The position numbers were made by a program, and so were the translations under genes. Shown one piece after another: positions 7,456 to 16,559 of a stretch of DNA of 35,073 nt; within the stretch, counting starts at the first letter, position 1; every line of letters begins with the position of its first letter. Below the pieces are notes generated by a model. It did not search any database. It saw only the letters and a list, made by a program, of their open reading frames with translations, and was not told where the DNA came from. Location of the stretch: the NCBI GenBank assembly GCA_030609135.1, contig JAUWCU010000009.1:1-35073 (forward strand). Direction: 5' to 3'. The DNA comes from Candidatus Stahliibacteriota bacterium. GTDB taxonomy: Bacteria > Hydrothermota > Tepidihabitantia > SM23-42.

Positions 7456-7719
7456 CAGAAACTTGGACACATCTTTTGAGGGTCGTTTATACTTCTTTAG
7501 ATAGAAACCTTACTTATTCTATTTTGTAATCTTATCAAAACGAGGTTGCTGAAAAAGTCCTCTTTGTCACCCTGAATTTATTTCAGGGTCTCATAAACCA
7601 TTGATTTTATTAGAACCTGTCCTGAAGAGATTCTGAACCAAGTTCAGAATGACACTTTCATGGTTCAGCATGACAACTTACGCTGAATTAGCCTTTTTCA
7701 GAAATCTGATCTAACGGGG

Positions 7720-7748
7720 TTGACATCCATATCTAAGTAACTTATAAT
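7720..7748 (+). promoter_or_regulatory. Sigma-70-type promoter, leaderless, for the DUF4159 operon
   Basis: TTGACA (7720-7725), 17-base spacer, TATAAT (7743-7748), then six bases to the ATG at 7755. No ribosome binding site is present. Confidence 0.75.
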
Positions 7749-7754
7749 TATATT

Positions 7755-8387
7755 ATGCATATCCTCATGATGATAACACTGCTTTTTGCGCAGTATGATT
7801 TCACAATTGGCCGTCTCAAATACGCAGGCGGCGGTGATTGGTATTCAAACCCCTCTTCTTTACCGAATTTGCTCGAGGCAATAAATGAAAGAACCACGAT
7901 CCGGGCTGCGCCCCGAGAGGAAAACGTGGAGATCACTGACCCTGAATTATTCCAGTATCCATATTTATATATGACTGGTCATGGTAAAGTCCGTTTTTCA
8001 GATGAAGATGTTAAAATCTTAAGGAACTATTTTGCCGCCGGCGGATTTCTCCACGCCGACGACAATTACGGCATGGATTCTACTTTCCGCCGAGAAATAG
8101 AAAAGGTCTTTCCCGATTCACCGCTTATTGAGCTACCCTTTGACCATGACATATATCATTCTTTTTATGAATTCCCCAATGGTTTACCCAAAATACACGA
8201 ACACGATGCCAAACCTGCCCAGGGGTTTGGCATGTTTTATGATAATCGACTCGTTGTCTTTTACACTTACGAATGCGATTTAGGCGATGGATGGGAAGAC
8301 CCTGATGTTCACAATGATCCACCAGAAAAAAGGGAAGACGCCATCAAGATGGGAATCAATATTATAGTTTATAGCTTAACCCACTAA
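7755..8387 (+). CDS. DUF4159 family protein
   Basis: 210 residues. A short hydrophobic N-terminus (MHILMMITLLFAQ) looks like a signal peptide. The body matches DUF4159: FTIGRLKYAGGGDWYSNPSS near the start, PYLYMTGHG, then an FAAGGFLHADDNYGMD stretch and a GYxxxxNDPP-like end (HNDPPEKREDAIKMGINIIV). The fold resembles a glutamine-amidotransferase-like domain, and the molecular role is unknown. In many genomes DUF4159 sits with MoxR, DUF58 and BatA-like genes; only the DUF4175 and TPR partners are here. It is first in a three-gene operon. Confidence 0.9.
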   Translation: MHILMMITLLFAQYDFTIGRLKYAGGGDWYSNPSSLPNLLEAINERTTIRAAPREENVEITDPELFQYPYLYMTGHGKVRFSDEDVKILRNYFAAGGFLHADDNYGMDSTFRREIEKVFPDSPLIELPFDHDIYHSFYEFPNGLPKIHEHDAKPAQGFGMFYDNRLVVFYTYECDLGDGWEDPDVHNDPPEKREDAIKMGINIIVYSLTH

Positions 8388-8393
8388 GTACAA

Positions 8394-11300
8394 GTGTCAG
8401 ATATTAATTTAATTCTAAATAAAGTAAAAAAGTTCGCACGCCGTCAGCAGCTCGTTGACTCAGCCACTTTACTGCTCTTTACATTAGGCACAACGATAAT
8501 ATCGATTTCAGTCGCACTGCTTTTTCTCAAGTCGCCGCTTTTTGGCATTATCGGTCTTATCCCGCTGTTCTTTTATCGTCCGGTTTCCCTGATTAAACGA
8601 GCAAAAATCCTCGAGGAAAAAATCGGCTTAAAAGGTGAGCTTGTAAATAGTATTCAATTATCGCTGATTAAAAAAGACAATAGAGAAAAATATTCACCTG
8701 AACTAATAAACGCCTATATTTCAGACGCGACCGAGAAAATAAAAAAGATCGATTTCAGAAAATACGTATCGTATACATTGATGTATGTTGGTCTGCGATT
8801 CTTGTTGATCGCCATTATTTTTGCGTTGCTTCACCCGGTAATACATCCAGGACACTTCTGGTACTCATTGAATCATAAAATTTTCTACACCGTGGAACCC
8901 GGGACTACGACACTTCTTGAAGGTTCTACAGTTGAGGTAAAACTATGCCTCAATGGTGTATATTTGCCGAAAAGTACAACACTCTTCCTTACTGAAAATC
9001 AAACAACGACCAAGAAAAAACTCGCTGTACAAGATGGTCTTGCCCAAGACAATATCAAGTTGCAAGAATCACTGGCTTATCATTTTGCTTTTCTCGAACA
9101 CACCAGTGAGCAATATTTCCTGAAACAACTGGAACCAGCATACATTAAAGAACTAACTTTTCTTCTCAAATATCCAGTTTACACAAAACTCAAAGACGAC
9201 GTCAAAACTGGCCGGCAACTAATCGTTCCGGAAGGAACTAGAGTAACCATGAAAGGTAAAACATCACAACCCCTGGTTTCGGGCAGTCTAGTCATGAACG
9301 ACACAATCGAACTGAAATGTGAAGACAAAACCTTCGCCGCAGAGTTCAAGGTCAAAGAAAGTGGCACAGCTTTCCTGTACCTTAAATCGACAACTGAGAT
9401 AAAAGAGCAGATAGTCTTATATGCGGTGCCTGATTTGCCACCGCTTGTCGACATCTTCTACCCGGGGTTTAATATACACCTGCCCCATGATATGCAAATC
9501 GATATCAGTATCAGGTGTAGTGATGACTATGGTTTGACAAAGGCATTGTTCCACTATAACTTTGAAAACAAATATGAAAAAACGCTTCCTATAAAACAGG
9601 GCGCAATCGAAGATACTGTATATTTCACATGGGATATGTCAGACCTTGGCATGCTGCCCGGTGACGAAGTTTCTTATTTTGCAGAAATTATCGACAACGC
9701 AGGTAAGGTGAGCAAAAGCAAGATGTACTATATCTATTTCCCTACCATGGAAGAGATTTATGAAGAAGTTGACAGAAAAGAAGAACTGGTACAAAGAGAA
9801 CTCGAGGACCTCCAGGTAGAACACGCTGATGAAATGGATGAAATTTCAAGGTTGCACGAGAAAATAATGAGGGAACGGGAACTCCTCTGGGCTGATCAGG
9901 AAAAATTGCGCACCGCAATTTCCAAAGAACAGAAGATCCTTGAGAAAATCGATGCATGGCAGACTGAATTCGAAAAAACCATTGAGAAACTGAACCAGGG
10001 TGTACTCCTTGATCAGGAATCAATTGAGCATCTCCAGGAAATTGCAAGAATACTACAGGAAATTGCGCCCGATGAATTGCGCAAGGCTTTGGAAAATTTA
10101 CAAACCGCGCTGAACAAACGACCCCAGGATATCCAAATGGCACTTGAAGATTTGAAAAAGAAACAGGAAGAAATAGCAAAAGCCTTAAAGAGAACTCTGG
10201 AAATCCTAAAAAGATTCCAACAGGAAGAAAAACTGAAGGAGCTTGCACAAATGGCTGACGAGCTTTCCGAACAGGCCGAGGAAATAGATCAAGCGCTTAA
10301 ACAAGAAGAGATTCAAGCACTCCAGCAAGAAATTGACGATTTAAAGAAAGCTATTTCCGAACTTGGTGAAGAACTCCAGGAACTCGCTGATGCTAAAGGT
10401 CTTGAGCAAGACATAAAACAAAAACTAGAGGAACTCGCCCAGCAAACTCAGGATATGACCGGCGACATGGTACCCTCGCCCGGAGAAATGAAAAAAGGCT
10501 TAAAAATGATGGCTGCGGAATTACAAAGGCTGTATGACAAACTCACTAAAGGTCGGTCAGCGCAACTACGAAAGAAACTTCTCGATGTCGTGAATCAACT
10601 AATCGATATCTCCAAAACTGAAGAGCGTTTGGCTCAAGATAAAACATTTGACATAGCGCAACAAAACGAAATCATCAATGCCACTAAAGCTGTGGCTGAA
10701 AGTCTTTATGCCCAACAGGTCAAGAGTCTTCACATTACGCCGAGTATGGGTAAGAACCTTGCCAAAGCAATCAAGCATATGGAGAAATCCAAGCAGGCTA
10801 AGGGATATAAGCAGAATGCACAGGAGGCAATGAAGCAAATTAACCTTGTCTGCCTTGAAATGCTCAAAAAGCTTGAACAAGCGACTGGTAGTGGCTCATC
10901 AACTGGTATGGATAATTTTTTACAAGCGCTCTCTAAGCTATCACAAGGACAGATGTCTCTGAGTCAATCGATGTCTGGCTTCTTCCCTATCCCGGTTAGC
11001 GGGTTGACCCCTGATCAAAGAGCACAGGTGCAAAGGCTTGCCGGCAAACAGCGTGCCCTGCGTCAAGCACTGGAATCGCTGCGCAGTGATATAGGAGCGA
11101 ACCAACACCAGAGTATGCTTGACCAGGTAATCGAAGAAATGAAGCAGGCAGAAGAAGATTTATACCAATACAAACTTGACCGCGAGCTTATCGAACGCCA
11201 GAAAAAAATAATATCAAGACTCCTTGATGCACAGAAATCGATCCGCAAAGAAGATTATGAAAAGAAGCGTAAAAGCAAGCCCGGTGAGGAATTCCTTGTT

Positions 11301-11444
11301 AGAGAAAATCCTGATGCCCTACCTGCAGAACTCGGTAAAGACCAATTGCGGGAATTAATCCAAAAAGCCCTGCGCGAATCATACCCCAAAGAGTATGAAT
11401 TGTACATAAGAGAGTATTTCAGGAAACTGCTTGAGGACCGATGA
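8394..11444 (+). CDS. DUF4175-like large membrane protein with long coiled coil
   Basis: 1016 residues from a GTG six bases after the previous stop. Residues 20-60 hold two membrane helices and 125-147 a third, as in DUF4175 proteins. Residues 150-440 are beta-rich, resembling tandem Ig-like domains in the periplasm, including the DDYGLTKALFHYNFE and SYFAEIIDNAGKVSKSK motifs. Residues 445-780 are a long Gln/Glu/Lys-rich coiled coil, and the C-terminal part is helical. Members are found next to DUF4159 and BatA-like proteins and are thought to act at the cell envelope; the mechanism is unknown. It overlaps the next gene by four bases (ATGA). Confidence 0.88.
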   Translation: MSDINLILNKVKKFARRQQLVDSATLLLFTLGTTIISISVALLFLKSPLFGIIGLIPLFFYRPVSLIKRAKILEEKIGLKGELVNSIQLSLIKKDNREKYSPELINAYISDATEKIKKIDFRKYVSYTLMYVGLRFLLIAIIFALLHPVIHPGHFWYSLNHKIFYTVEPGTTTLLEGSTVEVKLCLNGVYLPKSTTLFLTENQTTTKKKLAVQDGLAQDNIKLQESLAYHFAFLEHTSEQYFLKQLEPAYIKELTFLLKYPVYTKLKDDVKTGRQLIVPEGTRVTMKGKTSQPLVSGSLVMNDTIELKCEDKTFAAEFKVKESGTAFLYLKSTTEIKEQIVLYAVPDLPPLVDIFYPGFNIHLPHDMQIDISIRCSDDYGLTKALFHYNFENKYEKTLPIKQGAIEDTVYFTWDMSDLGMLPGDEVSYFAEIIDNAGKVSKSKMYYIYFPTMEEIYEEVDRKEELVQRELEDLQVEHADEMDEISRLHEKIMRERELLWADQEKLRTAISKEQKILEKIDAWQTEFEKTIEKLNQGVLLDQESIEHLQEIARILQEIAPDELRKALENLQTALNKRPQDIQMALEDLKKKQEEIAKALKRTLEILKRFQQEEKLKELAQMADELSEQAEEIDQALKQEEIQALQQEIDDLKKAISELGEELQELADAKGLEQDIKQKLEELAQQTQDMTGDMVPSPGEMKKGLKMMAAELQRLYDKLTKGRSAQLRKKLLDVVNQLIDISKTEERLAQDKTFDIAQQNEIINATKAVAESLYAQQVKSLHITPSMGKNLAKAIKHMEKSKQAKGYKQNAQEAMKQINLVCLEMLKKLEQATGSGSSTGMDNFLQALSKLSQGQMSLSQSMSGFFPIPVSGLTPDQRAQVQRLAGKQRALRQALESLRSDIGANQHQSMLDQVIEEMKQAEEDLYQYKLDRELIERQKKIISRLLDAQKSIRKEDYEKKRKSKPGEEFLVRENPDALPAELGKDQLRELIQKALRESYPKEYELYIREYFRKLLEDR

Positions 11445-12154
11445 TTTTATTATTTATCCTTTTCAACCTGGAAATAAATAGTAAGATTGACAGTTTGAAA
11501 ACTCTTATAAATCAAAATCCGCAATTATCAATAATTACTGAACTCAATACGTGTTATTTCATGACTGGACAGGACAGCTTGGGCATTGAACTACTGAAAA
11601 AATACTACGACCGGCTGGGTGCTCATGACAATGCTGCGCTTAGGCTACACTTAGCTGATGATTATCTATATACTGGTAATATCCTTGGAGCACGCGACGA
11701 ATATCTGAAATTAGTTAGCCGTTACCCCGGTTCAGTGTTTGCCAACGATGCTCTTGAAAAACTCTATATGATTGAAAATGCCCGTTTAGATACGACCTCC
11801 TTCAAGTCCCTGGGATACTCGATTTTTCTTTATCAGAGCGGTCAACTCAATGCGGCTAAAGACAGCCTAAAGGATCTTGTAAAAACCAGGTTAGGAGATT
11901 ATGCATTCTACTATCTTACCCTAACCTTTATCAAGCAGGATAACCTTGCGCAAGCATTAAGTGCTCTTGATGATTTAACGACATCATTCCCAGATCACAA
12001 AATACACAATGCAGCCCTACTCCAGGCCGAGGTATATCTTGATCTGAATAAAAAAAAGGAGGCACGTACAATCCTGGAAGAGCTTATCGTACGTGAACCG
12101 ACATCAATTTATGCAGTTAAGGCACGTAAAATGTTAGAAAATAACTTCGAGTGA
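11441..12154 (+). CDS. Tetratricopeptide-repeat protein, DUF4175 operon
   Basis: 237 residues. A short hydrophobic start (MILLFILFNLEI) may be a signal peptide. The rest is built of TPR-like helix pairs, for example the LADDYLYTGNILGARDEYLK unit, the FYYLTLTFIKQDNLAQALSA unit and EVYLDLNKKKEARTILEEL. It is probably a periplasmic scaffold for its operon partners. Its ATG overlaps the DUF4175 stop, indicating coupled translation. Confidence 0.88.
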   Translation: MILLFILFNLEINSKIDSLKTLINQNPQLSIITELNTCYFMTGQDSLGIELLKKYYDRLGAHDNAALRLHLADDYLYTGNILGARDEYLKLVSRYPGSVFANDALEKLYMIENARLDTTSFKSLGYSIFLYQSGQLNAAKDSLKDLVKTRLGDYAFYYLTLTFIKQDNLAQALSALDDLTTSFPDHKIHNAALLQAEVYLDLNKKKEARTILEELIVREPTSIYAVKARKMLENNFE

Positions 12155-12251
12155 TTTGGTTGGAGTGACCGTCCGCCTGAGCCGGATGCGGTCGTATTCT
12201 AAATGCTATTCTTTTGTGGAGATGTTCGTATCATCCCTTCGAATGTTTGTT

Positions 12252-12911
12252 CTAAATGAGATTTTGTTCACCAGCTGTAGGTAAATCCATATGTCCAAGC
12301 ATTTTGCTTGCCATATCATAGATGTCTTCAGGTCCTTTAACCTGAAAAATCTGCATGCCTATTACCTGAGCCGGCTGCAAATCAACATCGTAGCGATCGC
12401 CCACGTACAAACAGGCTTTGGGCTCAATGCCTAACTCGGCTGTGGCTTTTTTGAAAAATTCACGGTCTGGTTTCAAAATCTCAAAGCTATTAAAGGTGAA
12501 TACTCTATCAAATAAACCATTCAATTCAAGGGCTTCAATAACCCGTTCAGTCTGTATTCTATTATTATTGGTCATAACTGCCAGGCGATGATTCTTTTTT
12601 AGTTTAACAAGGCTCGCTTTCAATTTCTCATCTTTATGCAGAAAGTCACGTGGGTCAAAGAACGCGATGTTTTCTTTATGCCAGACTTTTATCGGGATAT
12701 TAAATGATTTCAAAGTTAAGGTATAAGGAACTGGAAAACCGCTTTTTGCTTTGAGCTCAGCTCTCCGTTCCTCAATCAGGTCTTGGGCACGGTCTATTGG
12801 AATATTGTCAGATTTTGCCAGGGTATGATATGCCGCGGCGGCAAACTGCTTTCTAATATCCGGATTCGCATAAAGCGTGCCGTCCATATCGAAAATAATT
12901 GCCTTAATCAT
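12252..12911 (-). CDS. HAD-superfamily hydrolase (phosphoglycolate phosphatase-like)
   Basis: 219 residues from the ATG at 12911; a longer frame to 12947 adds residues with no family match. The four HAD motifs are visible: FDMDGTLY (nucleophile and acid/base Asp), VMTNN, the lysine in EILKPDREFF, and YVGDRYDVDLQPA. A helical cap lies between motifs 1 and 2. The substrate is unknown; such enzymes often act on phosphoglycolate, nucleotides or sugar phosphates. It lies downstream of the por genes on the same strand, separated by a 94-base gap containing a hairpin. Confidence 0.88.
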   Translation of the reverse strand: MIKAIIFDMDGTLYANPDIRKQFAAAAYHTLAKSDNIPIDRAQDLIEERRAELKAKSGFPVPYTLTLKSFNIPIKVWHKENIAFFDPRDFLHKDEKLKASLVKLKKNHRLAVMTNNNRIQTERVIEALELNGLFDRVFTFNSFEILKPDREFFKKATAELGIEPKACLYVGDRYDVDLQPAQVIGMQIFQVKGPEDIYDMASKMLGHMDLPTAGEQNLI

Positions 12912-12938
12912 AAACTGAATGAATTTCCAAAAGCCTTT

Positions 12939-12977
12939 GCGGAGCACATAGAATTCAAATTATTCTGTGTACTCCGC
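12939..12977. repeat. Hairpin between porB and the HAD gene
   Basis: Arms GCGGAGCACATAGAAT and ATTCTGTGTACTCCGC pair over 16 bases with two wobble positions around a 7-base loop. It may be a processing or attenuation site between porB and the downstream gene, or a dispersed palindrome. No U-run follows in the minus direction. Confidence 0.6.
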
Positions 12978-13004
12978 GTTTTTCTGCGTAATCTGCGATA
13001 TGCT

Positions 13005-13928
13005 TTATAATGCTTCGCTTCGCTTCAGTAATCTATTCCAGATAAAATCCACTTCTTCCTGAAATTCCTTAATAGGTACATCATCCTTCCATTTGAATAA
13101 GTGAGCAAACCTTCCCTGCATTTTAAGGAATTCTGTAATCGGTTTTTTCTCCTTGGGCTTAATCGTAATGCGATATTTGCCATCCTGATATTCATAGAGT
13201 GGCCAGATGCAACTTTCCACTGCCATCTTCGACACCTTCACGGTTTTTTCTGGTGCGTATGCCCAGCCAAGCCGACAAGGTGCGGAAATGTTAAGAAAAG
13301 AAGGTCCTTCAGCATCAAGTGCTTTGCGTACTTTTGTGACCAGGTCATTCCAATAACCAAGTGTCGCCTGTGCAGCATATGCAGGTTCATGGGCAATGAC
13401 AATCTCGGTCAGGTTCTTTCTGAACTGGAGCTTACCAGGGATCACCTTACCTGCTGGCGAAGTAGTCGTGTGCGCACCACGCGGTGTTGCTGATGAACGC
13501 TGAATACCAGTATTCATATATGCCTCATTATTATAACAGACATAAAGTACGCGGTGCCTCCGCTCAATCATACCAGAGAGTGCCTGTATACCGATATCAT
13601 ATGTGCCGCCATCACCACCAAAGGCAATGAACCTCAGGTCTTTCTTAATCTTTCCTTTTTTCTTCAATGCTCTGTAGGCAGCCTCCACACCAGCCATAGT
13701 CGCGGCAACATTTTCAAAGGCATTGTGTATGTACGGAACATTCCACGCCGAATATGGATATATCGTCGAGAACACCTCTAAACAACCGGTCGACGCACCA
13801 ACCACAACTGGGTTTTCTGCAGCCATAAGTACCTGGCGTGCAATAATCGACGCGCCGCACCCGGCACAGGCACGGTGGCCACCAACAAATCTCTCTTTTT
13901 GTGCAGCAAGTTCTTTCAGTTTAGCCAT
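13005..13928 (-). CDS. porB: 2-oxoacid:ferredoxin oxidoreductase, beta (TPP-binding) subunit
   Basis: 307 residues. It binds thiamine diphosphate and, with the alpha, gamma and delta subunits, oxidises pyruvate (or another 2-oxoacid) with CoA to acyl-CoA, CO2 and reduced ferredoxin. Visible features: the N-terminal CAGCG cluster cysteines, VVGASTGCLEVF, the TPP-Mg motif GGDGGTYDIGIQALSG ending in NNEAYMNTG, and a further Cys in APCRLGW. The start codon is coincident with the end of porA. Strong similarity to pyruvate enzymes is seen, but the 2-oxoacid specificity cannot be fixed from sequence alone. Confidence 0.93.
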   Translation of the reverse strand: MAKLKELAAQKERFVGGHRACAGCGASIIARQVLMAAENPVVVGASTGCLEVFSTIYPYSAWNVPYIHNAFENVAATMAGVEAAYRALKKKGKIKKDLRFIAFGGDGGTYDIGIQALSGMIERRHRVLYVCYNNEAYMNTGIQRSSATPRGAHTTTSPAGKVIPGKLQFRKNLTEIVIAHEPAYAAQATLGYWNDLVTKVRKALDAEGPSFLNISAPCRLGWAYAPEKTVKVSKMAVESCIWPLYEYQDGKYRITIKPKEKKPITEFLKMQGRFAHLFKWKDDVPIKEFQEEVDFIWNRLLKRSEAL

Positions 13929-15100
13929 TATTCACCTCGCACTCCAAAATACACGACATCTTTATCAACTTCCCCTGATTTCTGGATGTCAAATAACTGT
14001 TCATATATCGCCTCAATCTCTTCGATACTAATATCTCTTCCACCAAGGCCATAGATGTAATTCTTCATAAGTGGTTGATTATCAGATTTATACAATATCG
14101 AACGGGCATCATTGTAAAGATGACCACCGAGTGTTGACATGGTATCAGAACGGTCCATAACGCCGATAACCTTTACTTTACTCAGTGCTTTAGTCATTGC
14201 ATCCTTGGGAAATGGCCGGTACACTCGGGCACGGATAAGACCAACCTTCTTACCTTTTTCTCTCATTCTCTCGACTGCAACCTTTGCCGTACCACCGGTC
14301 GACCCCATTACCAAAATCGCCACTTCAGCATCATCTAATTTGTACTCGTCAACTATCGGGTAATACCTGCCAAACTTATCACCAAACTCCTTCTGCACTT
14401 TTTCAATAATAGGTAACACATTATCCATAGCATCGATCTCAGAACGCTTGTGCTCAAAAAAGTAGTCCTGCAAATCCAGAGGTCCAAGGGTAATCGGATT
14501 GTCAACATCAAGCAATGAATAATTCACTTTTCTCTCACCGAGGAACTTTGGTACTTCCTTATCGTCAATAAGTTCGACCCGCTCCATACCATGACTGATA
14601 ATAAAGGCATCGGTTGACACGATACCCGGAAGTAAAGCCTGTTCAGCCATCTTAACCAGCTGGATTGTTGTATCATAGGCTTCCTGGGCGTTTTCCGTGT
14701 AGATCTGAAGCCAACCAGCATCCCTTGAAGCCATGGTATCTGAGTGATCACAGTGAATATTAATCGGACTCGACAAAGAGCGGTTGACCAAGCAGATAGT
14801 AATAGGCAGACGCAGACCAGCAGCAATGAAGAGGATTTCGTGCATCAAAGCCAGTCCCTGAGAGGCAGTTGAAGTCATCACCCTGGCGCCTGAAGCCGAG
14901 GCGCCACAGCAGGCACTGCAGGCTGAGTGCTCACTCTCAACCGGGACAAACTCAGTATCAACCAAGCCATCATTGACAAACTTAGCAAACAATTGAACAA
15001 TCTCCGTAGCCGGGGTAATCGGATAAGCAGCAACCACATCAGGGTTAATTTGACGCATTGCTTCAGCCATCGCCTCATTTCCTGTTCTCGCGACTATCAT
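13928..15100 (-). CDS. porA: 2-oxoacid:ferredoxin oxidoreductase, alpha subunit
   Basis: 390 residues. The N-terminal pyrimidine-binding domain starts with RTGNEAMAEAMRQINPDVVA then AYPITPATEIV. It continues with VPVESEHSACSACCGASASG and STASQGLALMHEILF, all typical of PorA. The C-terminal half has VLVMGSTGGTAK-like and GVMDRSDTMSTLGG segments for CoA and interdomain contacts. It overlaps porD by four bases and porB by one, so the subunits are translationally coupled. Confidence 0.93.
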   Translation of the reverse strand: MIVARTGNEAMAEAMRQINPDVVAAYPITPATEIVQLFAKFVNDGLVDTEFVPVESEHSACSACCGASASGARVMTSTASQGLALMHEILFIAAGLRLPITICLVNRSLSSPINIHCDHSDTMASRDAGWLQIYTENAQEAYDTTIQLVKMAEQALLPGIVSTDAFIISHGMERVELIDDKEVPKFLGERKVNYSLLDVDNPITLGPLDLQDYFFEHKRSEIDAMDNVLPIIEKVQKEFGDKFGRYYPIVDEYKLDDAEVAILVMGSTGGTAKVAVERMREKGKKVGLIRARVYRPFPKDAMTKALSKVKVIGVMDRSDTMSTLGGHLYNDARSILYKSDNQPLMKNYIYGLGGRDISIEEIEAIYEQLFDIQKSGEVDKDVVYFGVRGE

Positions 15101-15387
15101 TTCTCCTCCCTTACCATGGTAATTGCCTTAACCTTGGGTGGACATTCCTCAGCACAAATACCGCATCCTTTACAATACTTGTAATCAATCCCTTGTACCT
15201 TACCGTCTTTGACAATAATTGCTGAATCCGGGCAATAAACCCAACATAGAAGACAGTGGGTACACTTCTCTGAATCCCAGATCGGCTTCTCGCTGCGCCA
15301 GTCACCAGTCTTGAAATTCAAGCAGGTCGCGGCTCCTAAAACCAAGCCGATTGGCAGGTCTTTCCAGCCCTCTTTCTCCTTCTTCAT
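15097..15387 (-). CDS. porD: 2-oxoacid:ferredoxin oxidoreductase, delta (ferredoxin) subunit
   Basis: 96 residues with two 4Fe-4S motifs: CTHCLLCWVYCPDSAI and CKGCGICAEECPPK. It carries electrons from the catalytic subunits to free ferredoxin. The N-terminus (KTGDWRSEKPIWDSEKC) is typical of PorD rather than of free ferredoxins. It overlaps the gamma gene upstream and alpha downstream by four bases each. Confidence 0.93.
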   Translation of the reverse strand: MKKEKEGWKDLPIGLVLGAATCLNFKTGDWRSEKPIWDSEKCTHCLLCWVYCPDSAIIVKDGKVQGIDYKYCKGCGICAEECPPKVKAITMVREEK

Positions 15388-15956
15388 ACTCCCACCTCCT
15401 CATACGCTCGCTTTATTGCCTTTATATTACCTTGGACCACTTCAGGCCGATTGGGGAATTTCTTTTTCAAACGGTTTTGAACAGAAGCCAACATCGGTTC
15501 GAACTCTAATAGTTTAGAAGCTTTTATCAAAGCGCCGAGCATCGGCGTATTTGGCAAATCGCGATTCAGTATCTCTTCAGAAATCTTGCTGGCATCAATA
15601 ACATAAACCTTTTGTGAGGTTAAACCAAGTTGTTTCTTTATCTCCTCAGCGCTCTTTTGTGAATTAACTAAGACTATCCCGTCTTCGGGTAAACCTTCGG
15701 TTACATCCACAGTTTCCATGAGAGTTGGATCCAGAACCACAACAATCTGCGGCGTCTTAATGCCACAGTGTTGCAGAATTGGCTCATCAGCAATACGATT
15801 GAATGCAAAAACCGGTGCGCCCATTCTTTCTGGCCCGTATTCTGGAAACGCCTGAATGTACTTACCGGTTTCCACTGCGGCATCGCCTATGAGCAAAGCT
15901 GCGGTCTTTGCACCTTGGCCTCCCCTGCCATGCCATCTAATCTCAAGTAACGCCAT
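15384..15956 (-). CDS. porG: 2-oxoacid:ferredoxin oxidoreductase, gamma subunit
   Basis: 190 residues, first gene of the operon. The hallmark WHGRGGQGAKTAALLIGDAA start and the GPERMGAPVFAFNRI segment identify the gamma subunit. AAAGGAG lies 7 bases before the ATG, so unlike many genes here this operon is translated from a normal ribosome binding site. Its upstream region consists of two repeat elements, so the promoter may lie within or between them. Confidence 0.93.
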   Translation of the reverse strand: MALLEIRWHGRGGQGAKTAALLIGDAAVETGKYIQAFPEYGPERMGAPVFAFNRIADEPILQHCGIKTPQIVVVLDPTLMETVDVTEGLPEDGIVLVNSQKSAEEIKKQLGLTSQKVYVIDASKISEEILNRDLPNTPMLGALIKASKLLEFEPMLASVQNRLKKKFPNRPEVVQGNIKAIKRAYEEVGV

Positions 15957-15975
15957 TGTGAATCTCCTTTCTTAT

Positions 15976-16094
15976 TCAGGCTGTTGAAAAAGTCATTTTT
16001 CACTGGAGTAGAGCATTTATGCTCGTGAAAACTGACGAAATTTCATTGCTTTTGACGGGGCTAAAGCCCCTACTCCACTAAATCAACAGCCTGA
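15976..16094. mobile_element. 119-base inverted-repeat element carrying a REPIN
   Basis: Perfect 12-base arms TCAGGCTGTTGA (15976-15987) and TCAACAGCCTGA (16083-16094). The centre is a GTAG...CTAC double hairpin (16008-16073) with GAGCATTTATGCTC and GGGGCTAAAGCCCC. It lies directly upstream of porG. Confidence 0.7.
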
Positions 16095-16488
16095 TTGAGT
16101 ATGCTATAAATTATTAGTTATTACTCCGAACATATAATAGTTTCAATTATGTTGTGGAACCTGTCATTCCGAACTTGTTTCGGAATCTCGATAAAGTGAG
16201 ACTCTGAAATAATCCTGTCCTGGTCCTGAATTAAGTTCAGGACAGGTCAGGATTCAGAGTGACAATAGTGTAACATGCTAATGAAATCCACTGAAACTAT
16301 TATATCTTCTCCTTAGTAAATTGTTATAATTTCAACACCGAATCAGCAAAAAATACAAACCATTGGAATGGCTTAAAACCTTGCTAATGCTCACATCATT
16401 ATAGCCGATAAAGCCCAAAAGTCAAGCAGATTAGCAGGCCTTGAACATCTCTTTGGATCTCTTCGGGGCTGACAATTACACCGAACCC
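16095..16488. other. Gene-free region between porG and the C25 remnant
   Basis: Holds MITE B copy 2 (16121-16319). The remaining 170 bases up to the C25 promoter show no gene, RNA or strong hairpin. Confidence 0.6.
16121..16319. mobile_element. MITE family B, copy 2
   Basis: Left end TTACTCCGAACATATAATAG and right end TATTATATCTTCTCCTTAGT form inverted arms of about 22 matching bases with a 3-base gap, as in the copy at 7253-7455. The cargo is different: palindromes around ATTCCGAACTTGTTTCGGAAT and TCCTGAATTAAGTTCAGGA. Confidence 0.75.
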
Positions 16489-16516
16489 TTGACATCCTTA
16501 TTGCTTTTGTTATAAT
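16489..16516 (+). promoter_or_regulatory. Sigma-70-type promoter for the C25 peptidase remnant
   Basis: TTGACA (16489-16494), 16-base spacer, TATAAT (16511-16516). A leader of about 37 bases carries AAGGAGGT before the ATG at 16560. Confidence 0.75.
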
Positions 16517-16559
16517 TATTATATAAGAATGGCGAGGGTATAGAAAAAAGGAGGTTAAA

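Larger units (their letters stand above)
6620..7754. other. 1.1-kb gene-free block of nested repeats
   Basis: No credible gene. In order it holds: an orphan TGGGGTCAGACC end (6769-6780); a palindrome pair with TGTCATTCCCG...CGGGCAATGACA ends (about 6819-6891); MITE A copy 2 (6926-7184) with a further element inside; a split copy of R1 with MITE B inside it (7253-7455); palindromes of the GTCACCCTGAA...CAGAATGACA type (about 7566-7656); and the promoter of the DUF4159 operon. Confidence 0.8.

Noticed and set aside
9742-10248. 168-codon minus-strand frame within the DUF4175 gene
   Set aside because: It is the antisense of a Gln/Glu/Lys-rich coiled coil, which gives long spurious frames.
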